Positions 23,121-36,860 of a DNA stretch of 64,000 nt are shown piece by piece. Under the pieces are notes generated by a model, which did not search any database, was not told the origin of the DNA, and was given only the letters and a program-made list of their open reading frames with translations. How positions within the stretch are numbered: position 1 is the stretch's first letter; each line of letters begins with the position of its first letter. A program made the position numbers and the translations under genes. Source of the stretch: Serilophus lunatus (lineage: Eukaryota > Chordata > Aves > Passeriformes > Eurylaimidae); contig VXBA01001282.1 of the NCBI GenBank assembly GCA_013399895.1, forward strand, positions 187,519 to 251,518, read 5' to 3'.

Positions 23121-26100
23121 AGTCAATGGACAAGCTTTGGTGCTTTGATGTAAAAAACCAATCTTTGAAGGCTCTGATCAATACATGACCAATGTCTTAC
23201 TGTACTGCAGTCTTTCCAGAAGAGGTGAAAATCCAAGATCTGAACTTCCTTGGGTTTCCATAAGGTTTTCAGTACATATGGAAGTATTTTGACCAAATTC
23301 CAACCTTTGACCAACAACTCCAACTGGAACTCCCAATGGATGAATTTCTCCTACAGTGAATTTTCTCTGTGCTTTTCTTTGTTGCTTCTTGTCAAAAGCA
23401 ATCATGCAGCAGCTATGCACTGGCGTACAATTGTCCCATTCCTGTAGGGCACCAGCATTATCACCAGGGGTGCAAAAGGTGGACGCCACTTTATTTCCAG
23501 AATGGCCACCTCAGTGGGGATTACGATCAGAGTAATGGCATAGAGAACGCACCTGCACAAGATCTCCCAGGTGGAGAAAAGATTTTGGCACTGGCCTGAC
23601 ATGGGGAGGTGAGATAGAGGAAGACTAAAGCTCTGCAGAGAGTCTGTTATATGTGTTATATATGGTAGCTTCAACGGCCTTTTTAATTGAAGTCACAGCT
23701 GAAACTTCAGCTGTCTGGCTGGCTGATGGTCAGAGGGACAAGAGGCCTGGGTTTCCTCGGGTTGGAAAATCTCTCCTACATTTCTCTTACACTTCTGCAG
23801 AATGAAAACCGTTGATCTGCATGCAGGAAAAGCCATAGAAGTTCTGCAAAAGCTGATTTCACCAAGTGAATGGCAGTGTTTTTTCTGATTATTTACAGCT
23901 TCGTCTAAACAGCCTGATGATTCATTTGGCCTTCAGAAACCTCCTTTCTGTGCATCCCTACCAGCCAATTTGTACTTTGCCGGAAGTAGGCAGTAGTCTG
24001 GAGGACCACAGCAAGAATGACTAGAGGACTGGAAAATATGGTTGAGATGTCAAGGTAAAGAATTTGGTTTTAAAATTTGAGTTTTTGTAAAAAATATTTT
24101 TTTAAAAAAAAAGAGCATGGATAAAGGGTTTGCAGGCGTGGTGTTGAAGAGGATGGTAACCAGTTATCCATCAAAGCAAGAAACAAGTAAAAGTGAGCCT
24201 GATGTGCAGCATAAGATGACTGGATTTGGAAAACTGTCTCCCCTCCACGGATCAATGTAATGAAATCTCCAGGCAGAGTGCACATTTGTAACAGCAAGTT
24301 GGACGGTTATCTCCAGTGAGCTCGTTTTGTACAGGGTCCTGCCTCCAAGAAGGTATCCAGGATGGATGCCCGTGAGCTTTTTCCATTCCTATTCTGTTAT
24401 TGTGTGCTGCAGGGAGCATGCAGAGGATCCACCTAGAAAAGTTGTTGGATCACTTAGAGAGAGATCATCTTGTTGATCAGATCAGGTTGGTGTAAGATCA
24501 GTTTCCCTCCTGAAGTGCTGTCTGCATTCAACTATATGTTATAGAACACTTGTGTTTGAGTACACTTCATCCTGTTGGTGGTACATCTCTCAGACTCAGC
24601 TGTTACAGACATTTGCAAAAGCAGCAGAAACCTTTACTTTTCTGAACTTACTTTTCTGAAAACTTTTTCAGAATTAAATGAATTAATGCAATGCCACCGG
24701 CTTCCATATTGTGCAACCTTTGCATCTTGATGAAATTGGACTCCCTGTTTCGCGTTTCATTTCAGTGTGTTCTGTGAGACTAAGTAGAACTTACTAGAAA
24801 ATTGATTTTTTCTAAATGATTTTTCTAATTTATGTCTCCTGTTCATGTTTTCCATTTCTTCTCTGATTTTATATATCTCTGTGGTCTTGGTCTTAGTTTT
24901 TCCTGCTGAGAAGTGCTGACTGCTGTGTAGCATACGTTTTTCTTGTAGAAACACAGCTAGAATAATAAAAAAAAAAAGAAAAAAGAAAAAGACTATCTTC
25001 ATATTAATCAGGAGAGAACGTGTCCCTGGCAGACTCTGTTCAATCTGAGCCTGACATGGAGGTTGATATAACAACTTGCAATACTGATTTAAGTGCCACA
25101 TCTGTTCCTGAGAAATAACAATCTGTAAGAGAGCATCCCTCCATGAAATGTTAACCCTTTTGTAAAGACCTATTTACACATCTAAAGAAGCAAAGGTGTG
25201 TAGATGTAGATTTAGATGTAAATCAGCATAGATCCAAGTATGCACTTTTATATCACGTATTGTGTTTTGCACTAAACACTATCTTTCATATAGGTAAGCT
25301 TACATCTGGCTATGTAGAACTATAATCCATAGATCTGTGGAATGGCACCTGTGGATGTGGCTAAGCAATCCTCAGCTCTGGAGCAGGATTTTCTTTTAAG
25401 CAGGCCTCATTCTCCAGGCCTACATTGCTCAGTTTTGATGATACAGCCTCTGAAGTTCGTTCAGTGTGAACAAACTGAACAAATGTACTTTCTGATAAAG
25501 CTGCCAGGACTCACATTGCTGAAGTCTTTCAAGGATGTAACGCCTCTTCAGACTGCTTACAGAAAATTCAGAGGAAGTGAATTACAAGCAGGGGATTTGC
25601 ACCTGTGGTAGCCTGATGTCTGTTGCATCTACCAGACCTGGGAGCGGGGCCTGTCTTCACAAAATTGCAGTGGGTTAGTTAAGAGTAGTGTAAGCCTAGA
25701 TGCAGACATTACTTTGGACTGAATGGCATGTATCAGCACAAGCCTGTGCTTCTCTGACCCAAAGGGATGAAAGCAAGTTGGATTTAAAATAAGGACTGAT
25801 GTTTGCTGACTTTTGCACTGAACAACTGTATCAGGCTTTAAATCACACTTTGAAAGAAGACCCTATCACTCTGCATGCAGGCAAGCAAGCCTTTAAGCTT
25901 CAATTTGTTTGTGTGATATACAGACCAGACAGAAAAAAGGGCATCATTGTTCTCCCTCCAGCTTTGACCCACACATTTCATTCTTCACTTGTTATTCTCT
26001 GCTGGACCCATGAGGTCATCTCAGTTTGGCTGTTCATTTGTGACTGCAATAATAATTTTTTAGAAGATGCCATATGTGGTAAAAGTACCTGTCCTGATAC

Positions 26101-29100
26101 CGTTAACAGCATGGTGAAAGACAGGCTGATCCTCTGGGCAGGGCTGAAAGTAAACTCTGCTATTGCTGTTTTCCTTATCTGGGGCTGATTTCAGACTCAT
26201 GTCTGTTTGCCAGCCTAATGTGTCATCGGATTTCCATAATACTTAGAGAAAAGATTTGTACTTACAGCTGCACGCTGATGAGTGCCCCTTCTGATTCCCT
26301 TCCCCCAGCTCATTAACATGCATGTCTTCCCTTATTAGTGTTCGTCATTATGTGAACAGCTGGTAACTGTTCTGTTTTTCTTCTCGTCAGAAAGAGGGCT
26401 TCAGCTTCACAGCCATGAGGAAAATTAGTATTAGGTACATTAATTTTTTCATTATCGTTATCATCATCATCAGGGCAAGAGTGGGCAGGTAGGCTGTGAG
26501 CCTGATTCTCATCTCACTGAAAGGAGTATAAAGGGAGAGAAAGTCTTTGAAAGGTGGCAGGCTTACACTAATCCAATCTGGGGTGAGTGCAGATCAGGGT
26601 TTGACTCTTACTAAATTTTTTCATGGCTGCCTTTAAAATATGAGTAGTTTCTCTTCCAAATCCATTTTAACTGTAATTAACTGTAATGAAGATTTTTTTT
26701 TTTCTGCTTGTACTCTTCAAATACATTCTCCACCAAAGATTTTAAATGACCATTCTGGCTGCATATCTTGTGATCAAGGTAGAAATTATTTCTCTCACAT
26801 ATGTAAGAAGAAGATGAAAAAAAAGATAATTGGTAACTAGACATATTTTCTGGGGATCTATCTTGATTTTTCCTCAGTAGATGATTGGTTAAGATAGGAT
26901 GTGCGTTTTTGGTGGATCATCATGGCTGAGCAAGGATAGGTGAAAAGATGTTGTGAGCTGTCTGAAATACTCCAGAATTTATATGTTCACCTTTCAGACT
27001 GGACCATTTTGGAGTGGTATTTTGCCTAGGATTTTTTTAATTATGAGAGTTATTGTCTTCCATGCTTTTCATCCAGCACATATTTTCTCTTCAGTCCTTA
27101 AGCCTGAGAACATATTTATTTTCCATAGAAACCAACAACAGTGTACTCATGAACAATTTTTCCCTGGTGTGGGAAGCTCAGCCAGGTAAGCTGTTGTAAA
27201 GATAAGAGAGTATAAGACCTGAACTTTTGTCTGGCAGCACCGGTTCAATTCTTCCTGAGTACAAGTGCCTTTACCATGGCAAAGTCTCCAGGAGTAATGT
27301 CTGGTGGACCTAGAAATTTCCATAGGAGATTCCCATACAAATAAGAGGTTTTATGCTACCTGGGATGAATTTTATTCTTTTTTTAACACAAAGAATAATT
27401 AACAATTGTAGCATCATATTCTTAGTAGAGTACACTCCTTGTACATTGAATGTAACTGACAAAAGACTATTAGTCAAAAAATTGTAAAAAAGAGTAAATA
27501 TGAAGCATATTCTGTGCATATGTAAAATTAAATTTAAATATTTCCTGAAAAATATGGAAGCTGTGATGTATGATCAGTACAGATTAGACTAGTCTCCACT
27601 TTTTTTACAGGTTAAAAACAAGTGCAAAACAGCGAAAAGCCCTGTCCTCAAATGCAAATTAAGTTAAAATACACCTTGATGTCATAGGTATTGGAAATCA
27701 GATCAGACCATTCTCTCCAGATCTTCTTCTGTATCATTATGCTATCTTTTATGTTATCTTTTATGCTATCTATTTTTTATTTGATTCTAATCTCACATTC
27801 CAAAGAAAAGTAGTTTAAAGCAAATTAGTAGAATGGTTTTAAATTAACAGAAGTCTTTAACAAGTCAGAAGACATGAAAATTAAGGAAATGCTGAGAACA
27901 CAATTCCAAAATAAAACGTGCCTACCGTGATTAATTGTCCAAACAAAATCAGTCAGACACTGTTTTTTGCTTAGTTTTTCCCCGTGGAATCGCATTTTCA
28001 TCTCTGGAGCTGTTTATTCTCATCCACTAGAGGGTGCTCAGATAGCAGTATTACTAGGAATTTATGAATCATCGTTTCAGGGATTTTTGGCTTCTATGCA
28101 GATAGCTATGGCTTTAATTCTCCTATTCCTATTTGTTTTGGCTGATTTGTTTGTTTGTTCTCCCTCTGTCTCTTTATTTAGAGCTTCTGCAAGGTAAGAG
28201 GTTCTTGCTGAACGAGTTAGTACTTCATCATCTTGATGTTATTTTAATGGTATTCGTCAGCACAGCACAAATAGTCTCACTGTGTTGCTCTTCACATCAT
28301 GGCCAAACATGACTGACTACTCCACAAAAGTGAATTCAGCATTAAACAACAGCTTCCAAGTGATAAAACTAAATATGGTGGAATCTGGGACCATTTAAGA
28401 GTAAGAAAAATCCATAGTCTTTGGCTCATGCCCTCCTCTGTCCCCTCCCAAAAATAAGCATATTTGTCTTCTCCAAACTTAACAACTTGATTTCCCATGC
28501 AAAGAGATGTCCTGAAAGTATTCACTTTGTCACCCACACTAAAAAGCCTAAGCAAATACACAGGACTTGCATAAGACTTTGTAAGTAAATTCTTTCACAC
28601 TCTTCAGGGACAAAGAGGAAATTTTACATGATCAGGGGATTTGAATAGCTGGCAACCAGCCTCATAGATGAGCTAGGCTTTAGCAGTAATTGAGTAATCT
28701 GTAGAACACATGCCTACACAGTGCCAACAAAACACAAACAACACTACAGTTTTTTTCTATTTCTACTTCAGTCTACAAGATAAGTCAAGAAACTATAAAG
28801 AACAGTTATTTAATTAAAGGTAGGTTTATAGATGAAAAAAACCAAAAAAACAAAAAAACAAGCCCACCCTTTAAGGGATTCCTGGAATGAATGGGAAGGA
28901 AAGACAGCACCCGATGGAAAGAAAAGCATATGTGACTGTAAGCCATTGGCAATTTTCAGAGATGAGTGAGGAAAAGGAGATAAAGCCTCTGTAAAGAAAG
29001 ATTTCAGGAAAAGTGCCTGACCACTCTGATACAGAACCGAGTGCCTTTGCTGTATACAGCTCTGCAGGCATGTTGCAGATGAAATTGCTCCAGGGAGAGC

Positions 29101-32100
29101 CAAAATTTTCACTTACTTGGGTGAAGAATGTAATTTTTCAGGGACAAAGACAAGGAGCTTTCTTGGAGTTTCAGTGAAGAAATTATGACAGACTGTACCT
29201 CTGATTCTTTTCTCCATTGCCCTGTGCAGAACTGGGTATCAAAATTTCTTCAGCAGCAGCTTGTTGACCTTATGCTGAAGCAAATGTGTCTATATAATGG
29301 TAGTTTTATTAAGTACTAGCTAACGCTAAACTATGCCTTGTACAAAGGAAGGTGAGAAAATACTATATCTGCCTTCAGTATTTCCTATCAGTCTTATTTC
29401 AGAGCCATATTAGTGAAACAGCAGCAGCACCTGTAGATAATGACCTTCTTGCAATGGATAGGAGTATCATATGTATACAGTAAGATTAATTTCATCTTGA
29501 TCATCCTACTGCTTTTGGTCATGAGATAGGATGAGCATGTGATGATGGTCACAGATAGGAGGAGGCAGAACTGCTTTGGGATAATTTTTCTCCCTTGGTT
29601 TTATTTGATCATTCCTTCTTTCTAGTTGATCTTTTCTATATTTAGAATCATACTTCTGGTTGTGCTCAGTCAACTGAGCAATCATGACTGCCCTGTGAGT
29701 GAAAGGTCACTGTCACTATTTGCTCTTCCAGCAGTATGGGGGAATCAGATAGATGGAAATATCTTCAGCCTTTAAAATAACTGTTAGGTGGAATAGGGAG
29801 AAAGCATAAAGCAGAAACCGGAATCAAGGGGTCACCACTTAACTGCACCATAGTCCACAGACATGGAGGTGAGAGAAGGATGGTGAGGGAAGGCAGTAGT
29901 TTGAAAAATTGTTATTGCTTAGGAAAAGGTTATTTGGAATAGAAAGGCAAGATGCATCCCTGTAGACAGGTGGGCAAAAGCACAAAAACTGAGAGAAAAT
30001 GTTCAAAGAGAGAAGAGGAAAAAGATATAGGGAAAGGAAAAGTAATGGGATGAATTTGGAAGTTTGAAGGGAAACTGAGGCAGGATAGTCTCTGCAAAAG
30101 GATATTTTAATGAAAATTAATGGGAACTGTCATAAATCTAAGGCAGCATGATTTTTTTCCTGGAGTTTGTTTCTTTCTTTAGCTGAAGTTATGGTATTTG
30201 TTATTATCTGAAATTACCCACTATGGAAAAATAATCACTCTCATACAATACACTGAGAAACCCATTATGTCATTTTAAAGGTCAGATTTAGAAATGGATT
30301 TGAACTTGATTTATTGATATGAGCATGAAAACATTGCACAAAATGATTTCTGACTGCAAATAAAGAATATTTTACCTACCTGAGTTGTTGGACAAAATGG
30401 TCTGGGTCAGAAAACACGTTGCAAACAGTTGTATATTGTTGCAAATGGTCTTGCACCCTAGATTTTTCTAGAAGATGGTGTCCAGAAGTACAACCCTTTG
30501 ACCTGTAATCTCAAGTACTCATTCTGTTACCAGAAATGAGTTGGGAAAGAGTAGTAGCTTTCATACCCTTTGTCCTTGCATAAGAAGTTGTCACTCAACT
30601 GAGTAGTGCCTTTGCCTTTGTCTGTGACTTCTGTGAGAATGCTTTGCTTCTGAGGACCTCAAAGTCTGTGTGGTGTGATTTTCCAACCTAAGGGGCTCAT
30701 GAGCAAATCAATCATTCTGTGTCTCCTAAAGGGGAGCACCTTCAGCTGCTGTAAGCACAGCAGTTGATAGAGGCTGAGGTGCTCAGCTGTCTTCCCAAGA
30801 AGGCAGCAGACGCATACCCCTACTAAAGAGTCATGCCAAGCATGTAAAGCAATCCGACACAGTGGCAAAGAAGGTGGCAAGATAAGTAGAACTGGAAGTC
30901 CTAGGCTTGAGAAATAATCATGTCACCACTTTTTTAGTATAACTGCTGGTATGCAGCAAGAGTTCAGTGACTCACATCCCCCAGTTTCATGAATTTCAGG
31001 CTGCTTTCAGGACAGAGGCACCACGGTGCTGTGCATGGGATCACTGCACCTCTTTATCACTGCCCTTCCATCGTTATGCTTTGAACTACCATAGCCTTTT
31101 ATACTCTTATTTGCCGTCTGCAAAAGACTTATCTGCTCTTTGTGCAGATATGATTTTAACACACCTACTACCATAGCTGGAAAGAGAGACTAACCTGTAG
31201 TGAAGACTCTTGGATGGTCCTTGAAGGGCAACACAAGTTATCTTTATTGGTTGTAGAAATAAGCAGTTTGCAGCTGTTGTACTAAAGACAGGACTGTGCA
31301 GCACAAAGAAAAATGTACGGTTCTGCCACCAAAACCTTCAAAAACTGGTATGTTTTATTATGCTCTTTATGATTTTTAAAGTGTTTCTGCTTTTCAGTTC
31401 TTCTGCTCTGGAAATTGGTTTTCTCTAAGCCTGATAAAACTACAGTGAACTTTGTAGACATCATGAGACGAGTGTAAATAAAGGATATAGAATTTTAATG
31501 TAACATGAAGTAGAATGATTTTGTGACTTTTTTTCTGCTAATTGTTTGACTTAGCAAATCTTCACTGTATTTCTAAAATTAGTACACTTTAGCCATTTTG
31601 TGCATAACTCTTTCTTGTATGTGCTTACACTAATTCATCCATATGTATAATACAAAGTAAAATACCAAGAAGAGGGTCAAAATAGATAGCCATAACATTT
31701 GAATACTATTTTTCAGTGCAATGGCTCTGGGTTGAACACTATAAAATGCAAGGGAAAGAATTCTTCTACTGTTTCTGTCTCAGTTATTCAGGATTGACTG
31801 TATTTTTGCAAGTTCATTATTGCAAAACGGTGAAAAAATCAGATTAGTTCTGTATAATGGGCTGGATGGTGGTTTCTTAGAGCAATGATGTTGGAGAGGT
31901 TTCAAATGCACCTGTTAAAATATTTGTATTCTAGCAGGTGCAGAAACATTCCTCTGTAAACATCATACTAACACATGTTTTCTACGGTTGTATTGTCTTT
32001 TGTCCCAGAGTTAATGAATTTTAAAAATGTCAGTGACTCAGGTGAAGTTTGCATTCATCACAGTTACCTTGGCACGAGCCCTGTGCCTGTCCACCCATGC

Positions 32101-33794
32101 ATGGATGTCACACAACTACCCACTCTGTGATGTAACCATCATCTTTGACAAAGGATTGCTTACAACACGGTCCTGCTTGTGGAGTCCTCTCAAACAGTGA
32201 AATTCATGTTTGTGTGTTTCAAGCGTTACCCTGAGAGATTACAGGCACAGAATGATTCATGCTGCTTCCTTTTTTTTGTGCCTCAGCCAAGTAACAGGAT
32301 TCTGCCAAGTATTTGTAGCTCTTGAAAGCCATGCTCATGTCTTTCCAGGACAGAAGATATCTTCAGTAAGTGTAACAACCTACCAAAATGAGAAGAATTT
32401 CCCTACAATGGCTACGATGGATATTCCTAAAAGCAAAATTTATGTCAGTGAATACTCAACAGCAAATTCTCAAAGCTATTAGTTACTGCTTGTTTGTGAG
32501 AGACAGTAAAAAATGCAGACAACTTTTCTTGAGCTAGAGAAAATTTTTATTTTACACTAATTTTAATATGAGTTAATATGAGTTTGTTCTGCAATGCCTC
32601 ATTTTTTGGAGAACACAGCAATAGAAGTCAGGAATTACTGGTTCCTTTAAACGGTATCCTAACTAGAGAATATCTTCTTCCTCTGATTCTATTAGTGGCA
32701 TAGTTTATAAGAGAGCCAGAAGTGGACCATATGGTCCACAAAAGCCTTGTGCTGCATAGTGATAAAAAACACCGTCTTCATGTGAACTTTACTGACAAAA
32801 GGGTCCATCTTTAGGTGTCCTAAATATACTCATCTGAAATACACGGTGAAGTGTATGTTCTCTATTCTAGATGAAAATAGCTTAGAATGTTTAATTCTGC
32901 TAGACTGGCTCCTTGAATTGAGTGTTTCATTGTCCGTAGCCCTTCTTCACAGTGTTGTGTAGTGTTTTCTTCTGATTTGGAGTAAGTCTAGGGAGAATTA
33001 ATACCCCTCCTGAGTATTTGCCTTGTGTGATGTTTGTGGCTTTCTAGCTTGTAGTTTACAAATTTTGCTGTGCTATTTTTAGACTATTTTTATATTTAAT
33101 TACTTTTTATTTACTTCACAAGAACATAAAATAGTCCTATCAGACTGTCAGTTGAGGATATGTTTAACAATAAATGGATTGTCTGTCAACAAATGAACCA
33201 CTCCAAGGCAAGACAAGAAGCTACTGTACATATCAACTGATGCAATTTATAACATCAGCTGATATGTACGTAAAATATTATGGCATTGACTGCATACAAA
33301 GGTTACACTGTAAAACATTAACTAGGGCAAATTAAATTATTGATACACTCTGAAGCCTATAGATGACAAGAGAATTAATGAAGGTTCCTGCAGCCTTTTA
33401 CTCATACGACCAGTCCCATCAATGTCAAATGTTATCAGCACTTTCTGAAGTCTGCTGGAACCTCTTTGAACTGAGACCCCTCACTCTCAAGTGTGACCAT
33501 TCCATTCCATCCCCTTCTTTTTGCAGGCCAGGCTCAAGAAGTGGGTCTGGGAGTGATTAAAAAATGATGGGTTTTTTCTTCTGTTTTTGGTCAAAATGTC
33601 TATGGAGATGTATGGCAGTGTGGGACTGAATTATCCCTCCATTTCCTCTGAAAGCTATTAAGACAGCATTAAGCAGGGAAAAAGCTTGACAAGACAATGT
33701 GTATCCAAGAACCAGGCACCTAAAATGCAGCATAAAGCCCACAGTTTTTTCAACTTTATCTTCCATATGAAATGAATTGTTCAGGAATACAAAT
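23121..33794. other. Large intergenic stretch, no gene recognised
   Basis: This is about 10.7 kb between repeats. Simple sequences only: an A-rich run at 24964-24990, three copies of a 12-mer at 27739-27774, and A-rich sequence at about 28837-28862. Open frames here are short, lack recognisable domains and have no splice context that I can support. Distal regulatory elements of AGGF1 or PDE8B could be present but cannot be seen from one sequence. Confidence 0.5.
27739..27774 (+). repeat. 12-bp minisatellite, three copies
   Basis: The units are ATGCTATCTTTT, ATGTTATCTTTT and ATGCTATCTATT, head to tail. Confidence 0.85.
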
Positions 33795-33846
33795 CTATTG
33801 CTATTGTTACTATTATTTATTAACATTATTATTATTACTATTATTG
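33795..33846 (+). repeat. (ATT)n microsatellite
   Basis: An interrupted ATT/ACT trinucleotide run lies directly left of the CR1 copy that follows. Confidence 0.85.
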
Positions 33847-33855
33847 CAGGGGGGT

Positions 33856-34605
33856 TTTCCTGCATTTTGCCCTGCAACGTTACAAGCTGGGGGCAGAGTG
33901 GCTGGACAGTGCCCAGGTGGAAAGGGACCTGGGGGTGCTGATAGACAGCCAGCTTAACATGAGCCAGCAGTGTGCCCTGGTGGCCAAGAAGGCCAACGGC
34001 ATCCTGGCCTGCATTAGGAACGGTGTGGCCAGCAGGAGCAGGGAGGTTATTCTGCCTCTGTACTCAGCACTGGTGAGACCGCACCTTGAGTACTGTGTCC
34101 AGTTCTGGGCCCCTCAGCTTAGGAAGGACGTGGAGATGATTGAGCGTGTCCAGAGGAGAGCAGCGAGGCTGGTGGGGGGCTTGGAGCACAAGCCCTATGA
34201 GGAACGATTGAGGGAGTTAGAGTTGTTTAGCCTGGAGAAAAGGAGACTCAGAGGTGACCTTGTCGCTCTCTACAACTTCCTGAAAGGAGGTTGTAGTCAG
34301 GTGGGAGTTGGTCTCTTTCACCAGGCAGCAACTGACAGAACGAGAGGACACAGTCTCAAGCTGCGTCAAGGGAGGTATAGGTTAGATATTAGAAGGAAGT
34401 TTTTTACAGGAAGAGTAATAAAGTTTTGGAATGGACTGCCCAGGGAGGTGGTGGAGTCACCATCCCTGGATGTGTTTAAAAAAAGGCTGGATGTGGCACT
34501 TGGTGACATAGTCTAGTCTAGCTGAGGTGTTAGGGCAAGGGCTGGACTAGATGATCTTGGAGGTCTCTTCCAACCTAGTGATTCTGTTCTGTTTATTCTG
34601 TTATT
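33856..34605 (+). mobile_element. CR1 LINE 3' fragment with intact ORF2 C-terminus
   Basis: The copy starts within ORF2 (HFALQRYKLGAEWL) and ends with the 3' tail after aacctagtgattctgttctg. Its reading frame is unbroken from about 33858 to the TAG at 34514-34516 and gives the usual CR1 ORF2 C-terminal region with the words VRPHLEYCVQFWAP, RRLRGDLVALYNFLKGG and FWNGLPREVVESPSLDVF. The frame has no stop or frameshift, unlike all other CR1 copies in the window, so it is relatively young. It is 5'-truncated, lacks the RT domain and cannot move by itself. Confidence 0.94.
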
Positions 34606-36329
34606 GAATGATACTCCCTCTCTGAAAAAATGGTACTTTCTTAGCTAGTGCCACAAGCAATACTTTTTTTGAGTACACATCACATGGAAATTTCTGTCAG
34701 GTGGTATACTGTTCATCCAGCTGTGCTCTACCAGAGAGTACTGTTAGATAATTATTTGCCTCAGATTTTAACATCACCCTTAATGATTTTTTTTTATGTT
34801 TGCCTTTGTGATGACCTGAAAACCTGAGGAGAGATTAAATTCAAGACTGGATTAAAAAAAAAAGATGAAGAAGTGCAGGGAAAGGACTGCGAGAAAACTA
34901 CAAAAAGTCTATCTTGCTGTATCCAAAACTTAGTACAGTGGGCATTTTTGAGCCCCTATGTCCAGATGAGCACCCTGCTCTGATTGTGATGCTGGGTCTG
35001 CGTTGCAAAGACCGCGTGGCTGCACAGAATGGCAGAAGTAATTAGCCTCTAATTTGTCCCCTGGGGAAAGCAGTGTCCCAGGGCAGACTGTGATGCTCGA
35101 TTCTCTGATAAACATTCAAAATAACTGGTCAAAGCTAATTCTCAGATTTCCAATTGGCTGGTTGACACCTGGCACTGGTACAGAGGTGCTGAAGAAGAAA
35201 GGTTGTGACTCCTCTGAAACCGTATCAGGGCAGTCCTAGGTATCCAAGGACATGGCTGTGTGCAGCTGAGGCTGTAGCAAACCTCCCATTCACCTCATTC
35301 ATGCAGCACCAGGACTTTTGTTAGAGTGCCAAGGACATAAGCTCCCAGTCAACAGCACTTGCAGATGTACAGCCACAAAAGGGGGTGTGTTGTGACCTGT
35401 TTTGAAGACATTTCAGCATGTGCACTGTTTAGGTTTCTGGGGAGTTCAAGAATTGTATTTGCTGATGGTGTATCTTTTCCCCCAAAAGTAGGGCAGCTCT
35501 TCACAGTCCCTAGTCTCAATTTGACATAACATGCTGACCCACAATGGTTCTGCTTCTCCTCTTCAGAACTAATTTTCTGCACAGGTTCAGTGTGTTGAGT
35601 TGATTTTGTGTTGTAGTCAGTGGGGTTTTTTTGTGGTCTTGGCTAAACAGTTACTGTGACTTGACCACTATTTGACCCATAGTTCCCAGTCATCCTTAAT
35701 GTTGCTCTGCATATGTGACATTCACATGCTCTCCACTGTCTAATGTGCAAGCCTTTGACATTTTTGTAGTAGAGATTATTTTTCGTGGTGTTGTCTGAAT
35801 ACCTTGTGGCATTCCCTCATTGAGGCCTTGCATGCCACTACAGAGCATTGACAAAAATAATGAACTCTGCAGAAACAGCAATACTCTTAAAGGAAAGTTA
35901 TTTTTAAGGCATAAAGCAAAGAGTACAAAAGTGAGAGAATCAAGTCGAGCCCAAAAATGTCATTCTCAAGATGATGCTTTCCACCTACCTGGTACTTGCT
36001 GTAAACTAGAACATCTCAAAGATGAAAATATGCTGATCAAATTGTGTTTCTGGTCCCACTTCTGGCGGTTGAGTTTTGCTCCAGATCATGGTCATGCTGC
36101 TCTTTCTCTACCTTATCTCCCCTCTCCTCAACTGCGAGGCTAGATTTTACCGGAGGATCCTGAAAAGCACCAGCAACGAGCTATTAGCTCCGCAGGTGGA
36201 CTTACCACTCTCTTCCAAGGCTGTGTAACTTTTAGCATACAGAACCATGCCAGGCTCCGAGCATTTACTTCGCTGTACTTTCTCCGAGCGCTTTCCTCCG
36301 TTACTAGATGTTCTCGATCAGGGCAAACT
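34606..36329. other. Intergenic, nothing recognised
   Basis: AT-rich sequence rising in GC content toward the CpG island at 36330. No coding exon or known repeat is supported. Confidence 0.6.
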
Positions 36330-36860
36330 GTCATTATAGGGCAAGAGGGGACGCCGGATGGCCAGAATAATTCAGGGAAGCCGTTTTGCGCTCATTCCCC
36401 AGGGAAGACCCAGTGGCGAAAGTCCTCTTCCTGAAGCGCTTCCAGGCATAGCGGGCCGGTCCCGAGAAAGGCGGTGGCGGGGCAGCTCCAGGGGGCGGGT
36501 CAGTCCCAGGGAAGGCTGTGGCGGCGGCAGCGGCGCCCGCCCTGCTCACCTGAGCGGCCGCGCCGGAGCGCCAGCCCCGCTCCCTTCCGCTCCTCGGAAG
36601 ATGAACGGGCCGGGGAGGAAGGTAAGGGGAAGCTGTGCGGGTGAGCAGGTGGCAGGGCGATCCCAGGGGCTGACCTCTGCTCCGGGGCGCCCGAAGCCGG
36701 AACACGGCGGCGTCGGGTGCTGACACTTTCCATGCGACACGGCGGGGCTGGAGGAGATGTGTCCGACCGCCGCTGCCACCGCAGCGTCTGCCCGGCCCCG
36801 CTCAGCACGGCTCGGCGGGCGCTGTGCTCAGAGCCCGGAGCCCCAGGGCCAAAGAGTCAA
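36330..36860 (+). promoter_or_regulatory. CpG island with candidate alternative first exon
   Basis: A dense CpG block of about 500 bp lies 5.4 kb upstream of the PDE8B start. It contains GC boxes (for example ggggcggg near 36494). At 36601 an ATG with A at -3 opens seven codons (MNGPGRK) that end exactly at a consensus donor (aggaag/gtaagg, intron from 36622). The donor is in phase 0, the same as that of PDE8B coding exon 1. The frame is also open upstream to an ATG at 36358. It may be an alternative PDE8B promoter and exon or the start of an unrelated or antisense transcript. No transcript evidence is available. Confidence 0.5.
36601..36621 (+). CDS. Candidate short alternative first coding exon (MNGPGRK), possibly PDE8B
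   Basis: Seven codons lie between ATG and a strong donor in the CpG island. If spliced to PDE8B exon 2 it would replace the 104-residue N-terminus and remove Gly2 and Cys3. This is inference from phase and position only; the exon is too short for homology. Confidence 0.25.
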
